Part shown: in pieces, positions 1 to 8,792 of the stretch
Position numbering within the stretch: the stretch's first letter is position 1
Layout: every line of letters begins with the position of its first letter
Source of the DNA: Methanosarcina sp. 2.H.T.1A.6
GTDB taxonomy: Archaea; Halobacteriota; Methanosarcinia; Methanosarcinales; Methanosarcinaceae
Length of the DNA: 64,000 bases
Assembly: GCF_000979455.1 (NCBI RefSeq)
Contig: NZ_JJOY01000044.1
Location: 62,001 to 126,000 of the forward strand
Direction: 5' to 3'
Program-made: the position numbers and the translations under genes
The notes under the pieces: generated by a model
What the model saw: the letters and a program-made list of their open reading frames with translations, nothing else
The model's database searches: none
What the model was told of the DNA's origin: nothing

Positions 1-2268
1 GGTTTTGCAAAATACAAAATTGACGAACTCGAAGAGTCGCTTGCACTTTTCGGAAAGGCGCTGGAAATTAGCTGGGAGTTCTTTTCAAAAGAACCGGAAA
101 AAGAAGATTACCAGTCCTTTATAGGAGACACGATTGGAAGTATTGGAGATATACTTTCGAAGTTTGAAGATCCCGAAAAAGCAAAAGAATACATCTATCA
201 GATGAAAGGAATATTTGAAAAAGCGGTCCTGGGCTTTGAGAAATTATTGAAATCAGATCCCGAAAATCCAGATTACCTGGAAGAGTTCCTGAAAACGATC
301 GAAAACATAGGGCTCTGTTTTGAAGCCGGAGAATTAATCGAAGACTCAGTCCCACTTTTCGATAAAAGATATGATGTCATTGAGAAATTGCTCAAAAGTG
401 AAACGGAAATGTCCGAACACCTCAGCAGCCTTGATGATTCGCTTATGAACTTTGGAAGGATCTGCGATGAAGAGGGATATTTAAAAGAGGCAAAGCACGT
501 TTATGACCGGGCAATAGAGATTTACGGAAAAGTCCTCGATAAAGACCCTGAAAATTCCGAAACCAAAGTTTACCTGAGCTACACATACCGTTACCTTGCC
601 GCTCTGTATTCGGACCTGGAAAATCTCGAAAAGGCAGAGGAATGCTATAAAGAAGCATTGTGCCTGCTGGAAAGTGAGATAGAAGAGGAGCCTGAAATCA
701 TTGAAATTTCTGAAAATATTCCAGTTTCCAAAAATATTCCGTTTTCTATGGCCCTTGCAGATATGTACAAAGACACAGGTTTAATATTTTCAGATACGGA
801 AGATGCCACAAAAGCCAGGGACTACTATACGAAAGCAAGGGAAACTTTCCGGGGGCTGATGGATAAATACCCGGACCTGCTTGGAGACGATGAAAACCTT
901 GCCAGGGCTTTAGATGAACTTGCAGAGCTGTTTTCGGAGATCGGAGACCTCGAAAATGCAGAAACCTGCTATAAGGATGAACTGCAGGTCTATGAAAACC
1001 TGCTGCAAAAAGAACCTGAAAACTCTGAATACTCCCTGAAGCTTTCCGATGTATACAGGGAACTTGGAGACATTTTTGCGGAAGAGGACGGGATTGAAAA
1101 GGCAAGAGCTTATTATGAGAAGGAAATCGAAATATACGAAACCCTTCACCCCACGGACGCCGATAAGCTCATGTTAGAAGCTAATAAGGCTGATACCTGG
1201 AATCAGATCGGGAATCTCTATGCAGAAGAGGAGCCTGAAATTGCAATGCATTACCACGAAAGGGCTCTCCCCGTATTTGAAGAAGCCTTCGAATCCGATC
1301 CCGAGAACGAGTTTTTCCATGAGGGGCTTCTTGAAACCCTGACCGGTCTGGGACTGCTGTTCAAAAACAGTCGAGAATTCGGAAAAGCAATCCTTGAGTA
1401 TGAAAGGGTCCTGGAAGTCCAGAAACAGCTCCTTGAACTGATGCCTTCGGAAAGCTGCCATATGGGCCATGAACATGAACATGAACATGAACATGAACAT
1501 GAACATGAACATGAACATGACCTGGATATGGAAACTACATACTTTGAACTTGGAGTTCTGCATTCCGAAATTGGAGACGAGGAAAAAGCCAGCGGCTACC
1601 ACAGGCAGGCTCTTGAAAGATTTGATCAGATAATTGCCGAACAGTTTGAGGACCCGGAACTCATAATCCTTACATCAAGTAAGGCATTCTTTTTAGGAAT
1701 GACCCTCCTTGAAAAACTGGAGTCCGAAAATAAAGACTCAAGCATTGCCAGAAAATACTATGAACTTGCCCTCAGAACCATTGAAAAATTATATGAAGCC
1801 TACCCGATGAACCTGAAGCTTCAGGAAATGCTTGCCAGTTTTGCCGAACAAATCGGGGACATATACAGGGATGCCGATAAACTGGAAGAAACAATCCCGG
1901 AATATGAATATGCATACAGAAGCCTCGAAATCCTGTCAGAAAAAGACCCTGAAAACCCCCTGCACCTCCATCATATGCTTGGAGCTCTGAATAATATCGG
2001 GATCGGATATTCGGTTACGGATCAGCAGGAAAAAGGAAAAGAGTGCTTTGAAAAAGCCCTTGCCCTTAACGAAAGCCTGGCAAAATCCGACCCTGAAGAC
2101 CTTGATCCCCTGAAAAGAAATATTATGCTTTTCAGCAACTACGCAAATCTCCTTGAAGAACTGGGGGATTCCGAAACTGCAAAAGAATACCATAAAAAAG
2201 CTGAAGAGATCGACGCAAACCTGGCTGAAGAAGACCCGGAATGGGTTTCCCCACTTGAAGACATCTGA
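1..2268 (+). CDS. TPR-repeat protein with His-Glu run (5' end outside window)
   Basis: The frame is open from base 1 with no stop, so the gene begins before the window; the first in-window ATG is at 202. About 755 codons are visible. The protein is acidic and built almost wholly of degenerate TPR-like helix pairs, with recurring signatures such as KAEECYKEAL and LEKDPEN spaced 40-60 residues apart. Near the middle (nt 1468-1518) a hexanucleotide repeat encodes nine His alternating with eight Glu, a possible metal-binding loop between two TPR blocks. No signal peptide or membrane segment is visible in this part. TPR arrays are protein-binding scaffolds; the partner is unknown. The stop is TGA at 2266. 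The family call is safe, the role is not. Confidence 0.85.
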   Translation, partial: GFAKYKIDELEESLALFGKALEISWEFFSKEPEKEDYQSFIGDTIGSIGDILSKFEDPEKAKEYIYQMKGIFEKAVLGFEKLLKSDPENPDYLEEFLKTIENIGLCFEAGELIEDSVPLFDKRYDVIEKLLKSETEMSEHLSSLDDSLMNFGRICDEEGYLKEAKHVYDRAIEIYGKVLDKDPENSETKVYLSYTYRYLAALYSDLENLEKAEECYKEALCLLESEIEEEPEIIEISENIPVSKNIPFSMALADMYKDTGLIFSDTEDATKARDYYTKARETFRGLMDKYPDLLGDDENLARALDELAELFSEIGDLENAETCYKDELQVYENLLQKEPENSEYSLKLSDVYRELGDIFAEEDGIEKARAYYEKEIEIYETLHPTDADKLMLEANKADTWNQIGNLYAEEEPEIAMHYHERALPVFEEAFESDPENEFFHEGLLETLTGLGLLFKNSREFGKAILEYERVLEVQKQLLELMPSESCHMGHEHEHEHEHEHEHEHEHDLDMETTYFELGVLHSEIGDEEKASGYHRQALERFDQIIAEQFEDPELIILTSSKAFFLGMTLLEKLESENKDSSIARKYYELALRTIEKLYEAYPMNLKLQEMLASFAEQIGDIYRDADKLEETIPEYEYAYRSLEILSEKDPENPLHLHHMLGALNNIGIGYSVTDQQEKGKECFEKALALNESLAKSDPEDLDPLKRNIMLFSNYANLLEELGDSETAKEYHKKAEEIDANLAEEDPEWVSPLEDI
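1471..1518 (+). repeat. Hexanucleotide microsatellite GAACAT x8
   Basis: Eight perfect GAACAT units in frame inside the TPR gene encode alternating Glu-His. A six-base unit can expand or contract without breaking the frame, so the length of the His-Glu run probably varies between strains. Confidence 0.9.
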
Positions 2269-2345
2269 TGTCGAAACCAGAGAAATCTGCGGGCACTCGC
2301 TGCCCCATCCTATTTTTTTGATCAACCTCTGAAAAGAGCCGGGCT

Positions 2346-2531
2346 GTGCTGCAGGCGGTAAAGGACGGGCTTATTCCTGATGAATGGCTGGAAAGCTGTC
2401 ACAGGTTAACCGAAGAGCTCGTATTCCATTCCAAAAAATCAAAAATAGGACTGAAACGGCTTGAAAAGGAGAGATACAGGGAAATAGCGGTAACCATTAA
2501 GAAATACAGGAAATTTACGGGAAAGCCGTAA
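2346..2531 (+). CDS. Small basic ORF, possible gene remnant
   Basis: A 61-codon frame with GTG as its only early start codon follows the TPR gene on the same strand. The frame is open back to 2322, just after a TGA at 2319. The translation is rich in Lys, Arg and Glu (for example [19 protein letters not shown]) and would form helices. I see no convincing ribosome-binding site and do not recognise a family. It could be a small gene or the C-terminal remnant of a larger one. Confidence 0.3.
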   Translation: MLQAVKDGLIPDEWLESCHRLTEELVFHSKKSKIGLKRLEKERYREIAVTIKKYRKFTGKP

Positions 2532-3000
2532 GATGAAGCGCATTTTGAACTGTATTTTTATGCAGGCAAGGTTCATCAGGAATTCATCAGTTATTCTAAG
2601 GAACGATCACAAAATAATGTAGGCATATTATTTGCAAAGTAAAATCTTAGTTGATGACAATGATCTTGAAAATCAATACATTCAATCGAAACTATACATC
2701 GGTTGTAGGTCTGTGACAGCTCCCAAGTCTTATTTATTGACGGTCAAGTCTACCTTCGTGCACTCCACATTCACTCATTTTGATTCTTAAGTTTCAAGAA
2801 AGATCCGAGTCTTTCAGTCCCCTTTTATTATTCATCTGAATGTCTCCCTCTGAACGAAATAATACGAAGCGTATATATACTTCTTAATTTTATTGAAAGA
2901 TAATTATTACTTCTCCTTCTTGTGTGCAACTCAATACACTCAGAGTTGCTTTGAAATATATATTGAAGTCAAAAATATTTTATGACAGTGAAGGGTTCTT
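2532..3000. other. Intergenic region with promoter-like AT-rich DNA
   Basis: No credible gene. The right half is AT-rich and holds two TATA-like stretches, GTATATATAC at 2871-2880 and AAATATATATT at 2954-2964. The second would place a start site about 25 bases later, close to 2985 and just before the gene at 3001. The sequence GAAGGG at 2991-2996 can serve as its ribosome-binding site. Confidence 0.5.
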
Positions 3001-6000
3001 ATGGAAACTGGGTGGTTTGTAACTGCTAATGACATTAAACAATGGACTGAAACAAATAAACGTCAAGCTGAAGGATTATTGCCTGAATTGGTTCGCAGAT
3101 TGATTCTAGCAAGTTGCAAACCAGATCATTTGCATTTTCCATCAGGAGACAGTATAGCTATTGGAGGATGGGATGGCACTCTAGAAGTTGATGAGGGGAA
3201 TGAATTTGTTCCTTCTGGCTTTTCTGTTTGGGAATTTGGAACTAATGGAAGTATTAATAACAAATTTGAGAGTGATTATCAGAAACGATCTGATGATCCA
3301 GGCGACATAAGCCTTTCTGAAACCGCTTTTGTTTTTGTTACATCCAGAATTTGGAAAGATAAAGACAAAAAATGTTCAGAAAAAAATAAAGAAAACGTTT
3401 GGGAACAAGTTAGGGGAATTAATGCTGACGATCTGGAAAACTGGCTTCAGCAGTGTCCAAGTGTTCATCGATGGTTTGCCAGCCTTATTGGAAAACGAAC
3501 AGGTGCCATATGGGATATTGAACAGGCATGGGAATCATGGGCCTGTGGTACTTCTATTAAAGCAACTTTTGAGCTTGTATTAAATGGACGTTCAGAACAA
3601 TCAGAACATTTATTAAATAAATTAACGGGCTCCTCATTATTGATTTCTGTTAAGGCGGATTCGGAAAACGAGGCTTATGCATTCACACTTGCAACTATAG
3701 TAAAGAATGAAGATTTAGCTCCTAGGGCGCTAATTGTTAAAGATCGGATTTCATGGAATTTTTTGTTAGAAACTCAAAATTCCTTGATATTTGTTCCTCA
3801 GGGATTCACTCCAGAAAATATTGGGTACGCAAAGCAAAAAGGACACTTCGTTGTTATTCCAGTTGATTCAAGTTCACCACGAATGACTTCTAATGAAATC
3901 AACTTGGGGAAAATGTTACGAGATGATAGGATTATAGCTTTGCAGTCAATGGGAATTAGTAAAGACCAAGCAGAAAAAATATACTCTGATACTCGGGGCT
4001 TTATGGGACCAATTCGCCGACATGGAATACTCGGTCCTCATGAATGTATGATTCCAAAATGGGTTGATCACTTTGATCCAAAAGTACTGGTTGCCATTTT
4101 GATGATGACTAAATGGGATACTCGGAAATCAAAAGATAAGGAAGCCATTTCAATATTGGCCGATACTCCTTATGATCAACTTGAAAGTAAATTATACGAA
4201 CTTACTTCCTTTGAAGATACTCCTGTACGCCTTATTGGAAGTTATTGGCAGGTTATTTCAAAAAACGATCTCTGGTCACTAATTGCTCGTAAAATCAATC
4301 GTCAAAGCATTGATCGGCTAGAAAACGTCGTTTTTGATGTTTTAGGTGAATCAGATCCTTCTTTTGATTTGCCGCCTGAAGATAGATGGCTGGGAAGTAT
4401 AAAAAATGCAGTTCCAGAATATTCGGAAGAGTTAAAGTTCGGACTTGCTGATACTTTGGCATTGTTTTCAGCATTTGGAGACGATGAATGTCAGAATATG
4501 GGTGAAATTAAACTTACTGATCAAGTGACTTACTGGGTAAGAGAATTGTTGACTAAGGACATCTCTGCTCGAGGCTGGTATTCTATTGGAAGAAATTTAG
4601 TTCCTTTAGCCGAAGCAGCCCCTGACAGTTTTTTAAAATCGCTAGAAAGTAGCATGGAAGGAAGTGATCCATCCATTGGTCCGTTATTCATAGAACAGGG
4701 AGTATTTTGTGGATGTCCTTATTCGAATCTTCAGTGGGCTCTTGAAACAATATCTTGGAATTTAAACTATTTGCCTCGAGTATCTCTATCTCTAGCAAGA
4801 CTTTCAGAAATTTATCCTGGTGAGAGACATAGTAATGGTCCATTAAATTCTCTAAAAGAAATTTATTTAGGGTGGATAAATAATACCTCTGCAACACATG
4901 AAAACCGCCTGCAGATCATTGATACCGTTTTGATCAAATATTATCCAGAAGTGACATGGAAACTTCTGATTTCTCTTTTACCAGAGGACCATGGAGGTTT
5001 TTCTTCTTCTATTAATAAACCAAATTATCATAATTGGGCAGAGACTCTTAAAAAAGGAGTGATCAACAAAGATTATTATCAATATGTCAATTGTGTAGCA
5101 GATAAACTCATTGATTTAGTGGATCATGATCCAAAAACAAGATGGCTTGAGTTAGTTAAAAATGTAACTAGATTGCCGAAAAAATCTTTTTACACATTCA
5201 TTGATAAACTGTTGACAGTCAAAAGTAATGAGTTGGACGATAACGTAAAACTGGAGATCGCAAACGAACTCAGATCTATCATTTCTAGGCATAAAGAATT
5301 TAAGGGCAGAGAATGGGCTCTCCCTGAGGAGGCCACTTGTAAGCTTGAAGAGGCTTTTGATTACATTGTTCCAGATGATTTAATACTAAAAAACAAGTAT
5401 CTTTTCGATGAGTATACTCCAGAATTCATTAATCCGATAATTAGACTAAAAACCAATCATCAAGATCATGAAGAAATAATAGAAAATTATCGGAAGGATG
5501 CATTGCTGAAAATATATCAAATGAAAGAAATAGATGGAATAAAGAAATTAACTAGAGAATGTAATTTTCCTACAATAGTAGGTACTGTCATAGCCAAATC
5601 CGAGTTCAAAAGTAAGATTGAATCGGAATTGTTGAATTGGTTAGAAAGCGATGAAGAAAACTTAATAATTGCTTCACAATCTTTTATTTTTTGGTGTGCC
5701 ATCGTTGATGAAAGTTGGGTAAATTTGGTATCCAATCAGTGCAGTTATAGGAACAAAGATTGGATAGTTAACTTTCTGTTAGGTTTACCCTTTGGCAAAA
5801 ATACTTTTGAAATATTAAATCGGATGGACAAAGAAATTACAGAAGCTTATTGGAAAAAAGTTAATCGTTACTATTTAAGAGAGAACGATATGGAAATGAT
5901 CAATTGGGTAGCAGACCAGTTGCTAATAAACGAAAGACCTTTAAATGCACTTGATGCTACGCATGTTTTTTACGGTTCAAGTCATGATGTGTCTTTAGAT

Positions 6001-6819
6001 TGTAGTTTGCTAGTCAGTATTCTTAAAAAAACAGCATTTACTAGTTATTCAAATAGTGAGAAATCAACCATAAAAACTGAACTAATATCAGCTGTTCAAA
6101 CTCAAGATTATAATATCCTTAGTGCTATTGAATATATACAAGAACAAGGACAACTGTCAAGAGAAGAGGTAGCTCTCATTGAGTGGATTTACCTACCACT
6201 TTTAAAATACAATAGCCTGAAGTCAGTTAAACCATTATATCTAGAAAAAGAAATCTTGAGCAATCCAGAATTTTTTGTACAGACTCTTTCTCTAGTTTTT
6301 AAGCCTAATAATGAGGGAGATCTCACAGCTACCTCTAAAAAGATTAGGGCAGAAAATGCTTGGCTATTATTGAGTATGATTTCAGAAATACCAGGTCAAC
6401 AAGAAAATTCAATTAGTGCTGAAAAACTCAGAGAATGGATATATAAAGCTAGAAATAAACTAGAAAAGCTAGATATTCTAAAAATTGGAGATAGTCAGAT
6501 CGGTACAATTCTATCAAATTCGCCGGTCGGCACTGACGGAATTTGGCCTCATGAAGTTGTAAGAGATCTTATTGAAGAGTTAAGAAATCCTGCGTTAGAG
6601 CATGCGTTAGAGATTGGAAAGTGGAATTCGAGAGGTGCAACAACACGATTACCCTTTGATGGTGGTAAACAAGAACGAGATCTTGCCAAAGAGTATCATG
6701 ACTATGCAGAAAAGCTTGCTCTACAATGGCCTAGAACATCAGAAGTTCTGCGGAGTTTGGAAAGATCATATGGACGTCATGCTGATAAAGAAGACTGGGA
6801 TGTTGAATTGCTAGAATAA
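3001..6819 (+). CDS. Large protein with putative nuclease-like N-terminus; candidate defence protein
   Basis: This 1272-aa single-gene unit is not a family I can name. Residues about 50-170 carry GGWDG (D58), SVWEFG (E78) and a following K88...DYQKR, an arrangement resembling a PD-(D/E)XK nuclease core. Residues about 205-340 look like the NTPase region of a STAND-like protein, with hydrophobic strands (SSLLISV, SLIFVPQGF, HFVVIPVD) and a lid-like segment ending in GPIRRHG. The expected Walker A GxxxxGK(S/T) is absent; the position reads KADSENEAYAF. The remaining ~900 residues are helical and may form a repeat sensor. The gene is visibly AT-richer than its neighbours and stands alone between ordinary genes, which suggests transfer. 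Defence is inferred from architecture only. Confidence 0.6.
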   Translation: METGWFVTANDIKQWTETNKRQAEGLLPELVRRLILASCKPDHLHFPSGDSIAIGGWDGTLEVDEGNEFVPSGFSVWEFGTNGSINNKFESDYQKRSDDPGDISLSETAFVFVTSRIWKDKDKKCSEKNKENVWEQVRGINADDLENWLQQCPSVHRWFASLIGKRTGAIWDIEQAWESWACGTSIKATFELVLNGRSEQSEHLLNKLTGSSLLISVKADSENEAYAFTLATIVKNEDLAPRALIVKDRISWNFLLETQNSLIFVPQGFTPENIGYAKQKGHFVVIPVDSSSPRMTSNEINLGKMLRDDRIIALQSMGISKDQAEKIYSDTRGFMGPIRRHGILGPHECMIPKWVDHFDPKVLVAILMMTKWDTRKSKDKEAISILADTPYDQLESKLYELTSFEDTPVRLIGSYWQVISKNDLWSLIARKINRQSIDRLENVVFDVLGESDPSFDLPPEDRWLGSIKNAVPEYSEELKFGLADTLALFSAFGDDECQNMGEIKLTDQVTYWVRELLTKDISARGWYSIGRNLVPLAEAAPDSFLKSLESSMEGSDPSIGPLFIEQGVFCGCPYSNLQWALETISWNLNYLPRVSLSLARLSEIYPGERHSNGPLNSLKEIYLGWINNTSATHENRLQIIDTVLIKYYPEVTWKLLISLLPEDHGGFSSSINKPNYHNWAETLKKGVINKDYYQYVNCVADKLIDLVDHDPKTRWLELVKNVTRLPKKSFYTFIDKLLTVKSNELDDNVKLEIANELRSIISRHKEFKGREWALPEEATCKLEEAFDYIVPDDLILKNKYLFDEYTPEFINPIIRLKTNHQDHEEIIENYRKDALLKIYQMKEIDGIKKLTRECNFPTIVGTVIAKSEFKSKIESELLNWLESDEENLIIASQSFIFWCAIVDESWVNLVSNQCSYRNKDWIVNFLLGLPFGKNTFEILNRMDKEITEAYWKKVNRYYLRENDMEMINWVADQLLINERPLNALDATHVFYGSSHDVSLDCSLLVSILKKTAFTSYSNSEKSTIKTELISAVQTQDYNILSAIEYIQEQGQLSREEVALIEWIYLPLLKYNSLKSVKPLYLEKEILSNPEFFVQTLSLVFKPNNEGDLTATSKKIRAENAWLLLSMISEIPGQQENSISAEKLREWIYKARNKLEKLDILKIGDSQIGTILSNSPVGTDGIWPHEVVRDLIEELRNPALEHALEIGKWNSRGATTRLPFDGGKQERDLAKEYHDYAEKLALQWPRTSEVLRSLERSYGRHADKEDWDVELLE

Positions 6820-6960
6820 TCATCAAATAACTTTGTGAATTGAAATATTGGATGGGGCAGCATTTGTCTACTTTCCCGGACAGCGTAACACCTAAAAATG
6901 AGAAAGACTTTCTTGACTGCATAGAACGGGTAAGAGTAATAATTCGATTCTTTTTCATAC

Positions 6961-6975
6961 GGAGGGATTTGAACG
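6961..6975 (+). promoter_or_regulatory. Ribosome-binding site GGAGGG before ACG start
   Basis: GGAGGG (6961-6966) is separated by ATTTGA from ACG (6973-6975). The motif and spacing are ideal for a start at 6973, which decides between this and the internal GTG at 7165. Confidence 0.65.
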
Positions 6976-8082
6976 GCAAGCAAAGTCTATTTTGCAGACC
7001 TGAGGGCACAAAACCCCCGGGATAACAAAATAAGTAAGATACAGAGGCTTTTTGACGCTGCAGGTTTTGTAGAACTTTTAGGGGTAGACGACCTGACAGC
7101 AATCAAGATCCATTTTGGGGAATACGGAAACGACGGGTATATCAACCCGGTCTTTGTCCGGCAGGTGGTTGAAAAGATCCGGGCAGCCGGGGCAAAACCT
7201 TTTGTTACGGACACAAATACCCTTTATTCCGGGAGCCGGCATAATGCAGTCGACCACCTGACGACAGCCATTGAGCACGGTTTTGATTATTCGGTCATCC
7301 GGGCTCCTCTCATAATCTCGGACGGGCTCAGGAGCCAGAACGTCGCAGAGGTCGAGATAAGGCAGAAGCACTTCAAGACCGTGAAAATCGGATCTGACAT
7401 CGTTGCAGCCGACTCTATGATCGTGATGTCTCACTTCAAGGGGCACATCGTAGCAGGGTTCGGGGGTGCGATCAAGAACCTGGCAATGGGCTGTGCACCT
7501 GCAGCAGGCAAAAAGGACCAGCACTACCCCACAAGCCCCCACGTTGTTGAAGCAAAGTGTATCGGCTGCGGGAAATGCGTGGAAATCTGCCCTGTGGGAG
7601 CTGCATCCCTTGAAGGGGATGTCTCCAGGATCGAACCCGGCATATGCATCAGCTGCGGGCAGTGCATGGAAGTCTGCCCCGAAAGCGCCATCGACCTTAA
7701 TTGGGAGCAGGACATCCCCGAATTCCTGGAGTGCCTGACCGAATACGCATACGGCGCCGTAAAAGGAAAAGAGGGCAGGGTAGGCTATATCAATTTTCTG
7801 CTCAAAATCACCCCGGACTGCGACTGTGTGCCCTGGAGCGACGCCCCAATCGTGCCTGACATTGGAATCCTTGCATCAACCGATCCCGTGGCCCTGGACC
7901 AGGCAAGCTACGACCTTGTGAACAGGCAGAAAGGGCTTGTAGGCTCTTCTTTGCACTGCAACCATGAAGCTGGGGCTGACAAGTTCAAAGGGGCCTGGCC
8001 TAAAGTCGACGGCATCCACCAGCTTGAATATGCTGAAAAAATAGGATTTGGGAGCAGGGATTACGAGCTTGTTGAGATATGA
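6973..8082 (+). CDS. DUF362 protein with two 4Fe-4S clusters; apparent ACG start
   Basis: This is a DUF362-family protein followed by a ferredoxin-like domain, 369 aa from the proposed start. Two 4Fe-4S motifs are present, CIGCGKCVEICP (about residue 196) and CISCGQCMEVCP (about 225), so it is probably an electron-carrying or redox-linked cytoplasmic protein of unknown partner. Family-like sequence (ASKVYFADLRAQ, then IKIHFGEYGNDGYINP) runs well upstream of the first GTG at 7165, right back to an in-frame TGA at 6970. The codon after that TGA is ACG, and a strong GGAGGG at 6961-6966 sits six bases before it. The start is therefore most likely ACG at 6973, either a true non-AUG start or a mutated ATG. 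A T-rich terminator follows. Confidence 0.8.
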   Translation, partial: TASKVYFADLRAQNPRDNKISKIQRLFDAAGFVELLGVDDLTAIKIHFGEYGNDGYINPVFVRQVVEKIRAAGAKPFVTDTNTLYSGSRHNAVDHLTTAIEHGFDYSVIRAPLIISDGLRSQNVAEVEIRQKHFKTVKIGSDIVAADSMIVMSHFKGHIVAGFGGAIKNLAMGCAPAAGKKDQHYPTSPHVVEAKCIGCGKCVEICPVGAASLEGDVSRIEPGICISCGQCMEVCPESAIDLNWEQDIPEFLECLTEYAYGAVKGKEGRVGYINFLLKITPDCDCVPWSDAPIVPDIGILASTDPVALDQASYDLVNRQKGLVGSSLHCNHEAGADKFKGAWPKVDGIHQLEYAEKIGFGSRDYELVEI

Positions 8083-8113
8083 GTTAAACAATTTTTGAGT
8101 AACTCTTTCTCAT

Positions 8114-8180
8114 TATTTTTTTAATTTTTTGTCTTATTTAATTTTTTGTCTTATTTAATTTTTTTGTCTTTTTTAATTTT
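8114..8180 (+). terminator. T-rich terminator made of 17-bp repeats
   Basis: After the DUF362 gene the + strand carries long T runs in about three tandem copies of TTTAATTTTTTGTCTTA. Archaeal transcription stops on oligo-T tracts, so this probably ends the + strand transcript between two convergent genes. Confidence 0.6.
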
Positions 8181-8214
8181 TGTGCTTTAAGGGAAGCATT
8201 TAGGGAATCATAAC

Positions 8215-8577
8215 TCAACAGGTCACGTGAAACATTGCAATTACCCTGCCTTTGTCTTTGTTCCAGAGTTTGATTGCTTTCGGCGTGGGAAGGAGTTTTA
8301 CCTTGCAGTCTTTTTTCCTGAAATAGTTCTTTGCTTTTTTCGAAAGCTCTACATAGCCGGTCTGTCCAGTCCCCATGATGAGCTTCTCTGCCCCCTTTTC
8401 GTAAATATATTTCGCTTCGGCAAGCGAGATTTTATGGGATGTCCCGTAGAGTTTTTTTGAGAGCTTTTTCCTGCGCTTTTCGACCTGTCCGTCCAGGCGA
8501 ATTAGGATGTCGTGCCCGAAGGTCTTTCTTTTGACCGTAATCGAACCGAACATTGTGGAATTTATCTCTGGTTTCAT
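8215..8577 (-). CDS. Mth938-like (DUF498) domain protein
   Basis: A 120-aa protein of the Mth938-like/DUF498 fold, a small family shared by archaea and, as NDUFAF3/AAMDC, by eukaryotes. Visible family features are the opening MFGSITVKRKTFGHDILI, the central GAEKLIMGTGQTGYVELS and the late segment CKVKLLPTPKAIKLWN. It is cytoplasmic with no cofactor motif; the biochemical role of the family in archaea is not settled. A GAGG lies just upstream of the ATG at 8577. The gene is convergent with the DUF362 gene and divergent from the radical SAM gene that follows. Length matches the family. Confidence 0.85.
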   Translation of the reverse strand: MKPEINSTMFGSITVKRKTFGHDILIRLDGQVEKRRKKLSKKLYGTSHKISLAEAKYIYEKGAEKLIMGTGQTGYVELSKKAKNYFRKKDCKVKLLPTPKAIKLWNKDKGRVIAMFHVTC

Positions 8578-8792
8578 GATAATCCTCTTTCAAAACAAAA
8601 AGATCTGCTCCGGACACCGAAACAAGGGCCTCTGCAGGAAGAGAAGACGGCAGGTAATATTGTGTATGAGACCACAGGCTTATTACCCTGCAGGAAACAA
8701 ATGCACAGCACAAACAGGACACAATATTGTTACATCCATTTTGTTACGCCCATTTTCATAATCCCATAGTCTGGAACAGGGGGTTCCGTATA

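Noticed and set aside
6840-7025. 61-codon frame before the DUF362 gene
   Set aside because: No family sequence, and it overlaps the true 5' end of the DUF362 gene in another frame.
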